NCBI GenBank assembly: GCA_002495465.1
Contig: DAFN01000016.1
Span: forward strand, 23,679 to 40,089
Length of the DNA stretch: 16,411 nucleotides
Direction: 5' to 3'
DNA from: an archaeon UBA55
GTDB lineage: Archaea > Undinarchaeota > Undinarchaeia > Undinarchaeales > Undinarchaeaceae
The notes beneath the pieces are model-generated. The model ran no database searches. It was not told the origin of the DNA and saw only the letters and a program-made list of their open reading frames with translations. The position numbers and the translations under genes are program-made. Positions 14,611 to 16,411 of this stretch are shown here, piece by piece; position 1 is the first letter of the stretch; every line of letters starts with the position of its first letter.

Positions 14611-14618
14611 ATATAAAT
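14611..14618. promoter_or_regulatory. Shared bidirectional TATA box, serS / zinc-ribbon gene
   Basis: ATATAAAT (ATTTATAT on the other strand) lies between divergent ATGs at 14588 (minus, 23 nt away) and 14640 (plus, 22 nt away). Only this AT-rich element fits either gene, and no ribosome site precedes either ATG. It repeats the layout seen at 12182-12187. Confidence 0.6.
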
Positions 14619-14639
14619 GTTAGTGGGTTATTGTGTTTC

Positions 14640-14897
14640 ATGGAAGGAAATCCCTGTGAATCTTGTAACAAGCCGATGCATAGCGAAAAGCATCATGGTG
14701 GCGGCTTTGCGGGCAATCCATACTGCGATTTTTGTACAGATGGAGATGGAAATTTGAATAGTTTTGAGGAAATAAAGAAGGGGATGGTAGATTTTGCTGT
14801 CAGCAGGGATGATATAGGAACTAGGGAAGCTGCGGAAATGGCCAATCAACATTTGCGGAAGATGCCGGCGTGGAGGCATCTTTATGAAGCTGAGTAG
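14640..14897 (+). CDS. Small zinc-ribbon protein
   Basis: Protein of 85 residues. Four cysteines form a zinc ribbon: C6 and C9 (CESC), C29 and C32 (CDFC), with KPMHS after the first pair, a spacing typical of the putative Zn-ribbon_2 type domain. A helical region with EEIKKGMVDFA and RDDIGTREAAEMANQHL follows, then a C-terminal WRHLYEAE. The function is unknown; such domains are often found alone or with regulators. The start ATG 14640 is chosen over longer in-frame starts because it is about 22-25 nt from the TATA box and upstream codons run into serS. It is divergent from serS. Confidence 0.7.
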   Translation: MEGNPCESCNKPMHSEKHHGGGFAGNPYCDFCTDGDGNLNSFEEIKKGMVDFAVSRDDIGTREAAEMANQHLRKMPAWRHLYEAE

Positions 14898-14968
14898 AGT
14901 TTTTCGGATATTTTAAATCGCTATGCTGCGCTTGAAAAACTTACTTTCTTGGAAAAGGTCGGTTTAAG

Positions 14969-14986
14969 TCTCACATTTTTGTGAGA
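14969..14986 (+). repeat. TCTCACA-TTTT-TGTGAGA hairpin / inverted repeat
   Basis: A perfect 7-bp inverted repeat with a TTTT loop. GTCTCACATTT is repeated exactly at 15134-15144, and CTCACA recurs at 15032 and 15342. It could be a protein-binding dyad or an RNA hairpin. Confidence 0.5.
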
Positions 14987-15060
14987 TTCCTCTGCCAGGC
15001 CCTTTGAGAGCTATATTTTTTAGATTCTTCTCTCACAAAGCATTTCGTGCTTCTGATTTT

Positions 15061-15099
15061 GCTGGGCTCTAGCTGCACCGGGCTTCAGAGCTCTCCAGC
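15061..15099 (+). repeat. GC-rich imperfect hairpin
   Basis: GCTGG (15061-15065) pairs with CCAGC (15095-15099), and GCTCT (15066-15070) pairs with AGAGC (15087-15091). The result is 10 bp with a 3-nt bulge and a 16-nt loop. Local GC is far above the surroundings. Confidence 0.3.
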
Positions 15100-15313
15100 T
15101 TCTTCGGCTCAGCGCATAAACTGCTTGACTTATGTCTCACATTTGGCTTTTCGATGTATATAGGAAGCATATGCACGCTGTTTTCGACTTGCTCTACAGC
15201 TATCGGTTTTCCCGAATCTTTCGTTTCTCGGACTCCGGCTTTATTTGGAAATCTATTTTTTGATTAGGATTTCTTTAATATTGTGTTTGAAAAGTATGTT
15301 CTGAAAATACATA

Positions 15314-15322
15314 AAGTATAAT
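15314..15322 (+). promoter_or_regulatory. Likely TATA box of the winged-helix gene
   Basis: AAGTATAATA-like element ending 24 nt before the ATG at 15347, with no ribosome site, so a leaderless message is likely. A second AT-rich element, CTTAAAT (15334-15340), is too close to the ATG to serve this gene. Confidence 0.4.
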
Positions 15323-15346
15323 AGGAACCGAAACTTAAATCCTCAC

Positions 15347-15700
15347 ATGGGAACAGAAACGCTCGAGGAAAACCAGCATCAAGCGACGCTGGAGAACCTT
15401 TTTTTGAGGCCAAAGCCGGCAAGGCTTCTTGTCAGCGTCGGCTCAGGTGAGAAGCCCTATGCTCTTGCGCTCGCAAAAGAGATAGACTGCACCTATGCTC
15501 ACACTGTAAAACTTCTTATGAAAATGGAGGAGCTCGGTTTAGAGACCTTCAACAAGAAAGGCAGGACTAAGTTTGTTGAGCTGACAGATCACGGTAAGGA
15601 CTTGGCTGATGAGTTTGAGATACTGCTGACTAGGAGAATTCCAAAGAGAATGCTTCCGGCAGAGAATGTTGTTGAGGAGTCTGAAGGAGAAGCAGAATAA
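15347..15700 (+). CDS. Winged-helix DNA-binding protein (MarR/ArsR-like)
   Basis: Protein of 117 residues, probably a small transcription regulator. Residues about 22-95 form a winged helix: RLLVSVGSGEKPYALALAKE, a recognition region with DCTYAHTVKLLMKMEELGL, and a wing with NKKGRTKFVELTDHG. The N terminus is polar and the C terminus acidic (EESEGEAE). No effector domain or cysteine sensor is visible. ATG 15347 overlaps a CTCACA element, one of four in the upstream 400 nt, which could be its own operator; that is inference. A hairpin with a T6 tract follows the stop. A second winged-helix-like gene begins about 217 nt downstream on the same strand. Target genes are unknown. Confidence 0.8.
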   Translation: MGTETLEENQHQATLENLFLRPKPARLLVSVGSGEKPYALALAKEIDCTYAHTVKLLMKMEELGLETFNKKGRTKFVELTDHGKDLADEFEILLTRRIPKRMLPAENVVEESEGEAE

Positions 15701-15726
15701 CACCATAATGGTGTTATAGATTTTTT
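15698..15726 (+). terminator. Hairpin plus T-tract after winged-helix gene
   Basis: TAACACCAT-A-ATGGTGTTA is a 9-bp palindrome (15698-15716) that starts at the stop codon itself and is followed within 4 nt by TTTTTT (15721-15726). This is a bacterial-style intrinsic terminator shape; the T-tract alone would serve in archaea. It could also be an operator dyad. Confidence 0.6.
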
Positions 15727-15776
15727 CGCTTTATTGAGTCGGGAGACCCTATATTTTTGTTAAAAACGCTGTTTTA

Positions 15777-15865
15777 GGCGCTTTTTTGGTACTTCAAGTG
15801 CCTGGGCAAGCCCCCAGCACTGAGATTTCCAGTAGCACATCATTACAATAGGCCGCTGGTTTTTT
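15777..15865 (+). ncRNA. Candidate small RNA or leader RNA with alternative stems
   Basis: GGCGCTT (15777-15783) can pair with AAGTGCC (15796-15802), but the latter also begins a stem AGTG-C-CTGGG (15797-15806) with CCCAGCACT (15813-15821). The two are mutually exclusive. CCAGTAGC (15829-15836) pairs with GCCGCTGG (15852-15859), one mismatch, directly followed by TTTTTT (15860-15865). CTATATTTTT at 15749-15758 would place transcription start near 15775-15780. No known RNA family is recognised. It may be a free sRNA or an attenuator-like leader of the gene at 15917. Confidence 0.3.
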
Positions 15866-15916
15866 AGAAAGCTGAATTTGGTTAAAGTTAAATAGTCCAA
15901 GGCATTAGGAGAGACT

Positions 15917-16411
15917 ATGGCAGAAAAACATCATAGTGGTATGCAGCCTGCTTCAAGAGGAATTCCAAGCAAGGAAGCTCTCTGGCTGTCGGACATAAGA
16001 AAACTCCGGGATCAGTGGAAGTACGGAAAGAATGTTCGGCTTGAGATGGAGCAGATACTGCAGATTGTGTTTCCAGACCAGTATCAAGCGAAGTATTATG
16101 AAGTTTCTAATGCCTTTATGGCCCTCCTTCTTGAAAAGCTCGAGCTTGAAGGGGACGATGTCGGAGCTTTTCTGAGGGATAATAACTTTTCGAAGGCGAC
16201 ATTTTATAATGTGATATTGCCCAGATTGAGGCGCGTCGGTATGGTGAAAACCGAGAGGCGGCGCTTCCATCATTCTAAGTCGACGCAAAAACATTATCAG
16301 AATATTATAAGGCCGAGTACTCAATTTTCAAAGTTCTTTGGGCATCTTGCGAAGGAGTACGAGAGCATTGTGGAAACTGCAAAAGCGAGAGCAAGCGACG
16401 CATCTGAAGGA
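15917..16411 (+). CDS. Winged-helix/HTH-like protein, partial at right edge
   Basis: The open frame runs from ATG 15917 for 165 codons to the window end with no stop. GGAG (15908-15911) precedes the ATG by 5 nt. The N terminus is basic and disordered-looking (MAEKHHSGMQPASRG). Residues about 25-78 are helical. An HTH-like segment DVGAFLRDNNFSKATFYNVI is followed by RLRRVGMVKTERRRF at about 81-117, with a wing-like loop and basic patch. IRPSTQFSKFFGHLAKEY follows at about 131-148. I do not recognise the family; a DNA-binding role is inferred from the HTH-like segment. It follows the smaller winged-helix gene on the same strand, separated by a possible terminator and RNA-like hairpins. Confidence 0.65.
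   Translation, partial: MAEKHHSGMQPASRGIPSKEALWLSDIRKLRDQWKYGKNVRLEMEQILQIVFPDQYQAKYYEVSNAFMALLLEKLELEGDDVGAFLRDNNFSKATFYNVILPRLRRVGMVKTERRRFHHSKSTQKHYQNIIRPSTQFSKFFGHLAKEYESIVETAKARASDASEG

Larger units (their letters stand above)
14898..15346. other. 449-nt intergenic stretch: no convincing gene, repeats and hairpins
   Basis: No open frame longer than about 30 codons here is credible. The stretch holds a possible TATA box at 14912-14919 (TTTTAAAT), the TCTCACA hairpin at 14969-14986, and four plus-strand CTCACA copies (14970, 15032, 15136, 15342). It also holds a T6 tract near 15016 and a GC-rich block at 15061-15120 (36 of 60 bases are G or C) with a possible hairpin at 15061-15099. A promoter for the winged-helix gene sits near 15314-15322. 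It may host one or more small RNAs or operator sites; this is inference. Confidence 0.45.

Noticed and set aside
15171-15263. 30-codon frame beginning MHAVFDLLYS in the intergenic stretch
   Set aside because: No promoter at the right distance, no similarity seen and biased residues; chance is likelier.
1-16411. CRISPR arrays, insertion sequences or prophage
   Set aside because: No regularly spaced repeats, transposase motifs or terminal inverted repeats were seen; the few repeats are short and local.

Overview
The window is archaeal and AT-rich. The archaeal signs are the LysW-carrier lysine/arginine pathway, archaeal-type RNase HII and AspRS, the D-aminoacyl-tRNA deacylase DtdA, a tRNA-Gln with an A1-U72 pair, and TATA boxes about 25 nt upstream of leaderless start codons. 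Very compact gene packing, short enzymes and gene losses would suit a streamlined lineage (DPANN-like or a deep euryarchaeal group). That placement is inference; I cannot name the taxon.

Layout. (1) 1-2534, minus strand: lysW-lysX-lysY-lysZ with zero to one base between genes or 4-base overlaps; lysZ runs off the left edge. (2) 2705-4940, plus: rnhB, a small three-helix membrane protein and aspS, joined by ATGA and TAATG junctions. (3) 4992-8158, plus: smc and scpA, joined by TAATG; the SMC has arms about half the usual length and no scpB is present. (4) 12157-8161, minus: mscS, a CBS plus ParB/SerK-like gene and dtdA overlap one another. A tRNA-Gln(UUG) with its own TATA box follows, then glutaredoxin 6 nt after the tRNA, then an HD-domain/NAD(P)HX-epimerase fusion. 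(5) 12211-12558, plus: a small HExxH protein divergent from mscS. (6) 14588-12569, minus: serS, a cysteine-free family-4 uracil-DNA glycosylase and an untracked 33-aa membrane peptide. (7) 14640-16411, plus: a zinc-ribbon protein, a 449-nt stretch with no convincing gene but a clustered repeat and hairpins, a winged-helix protein, a possible small RNA or leader, and the start of a second winged-helix-like protein cut by the right edge.

How the genes relate. The lys genes form one pathway on a protein carrier. smc and scpA form a chromosome-organising complex. aspS, serS, tRNA-Gln and dtdA serve translation and its quality control. Two divergent gene pairs (12157/12211 and 14588/14640) each appear to share one central TATA box, with a start codon about 22-25 nt away on either side.

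Most worth a second look: the carrier LysW ends in Gln instead of the acceptor Glu; the UDG has lost all four Fe-S cysteines; the SMC is short-armed; the HD-epimerase fusion lacks the dehydratase; tRNA and glutaredoxin are tightly linked; the two bidirectional promoters; and the CTCACA cluster and RNA-like hairpins beside the winged-helix genes.
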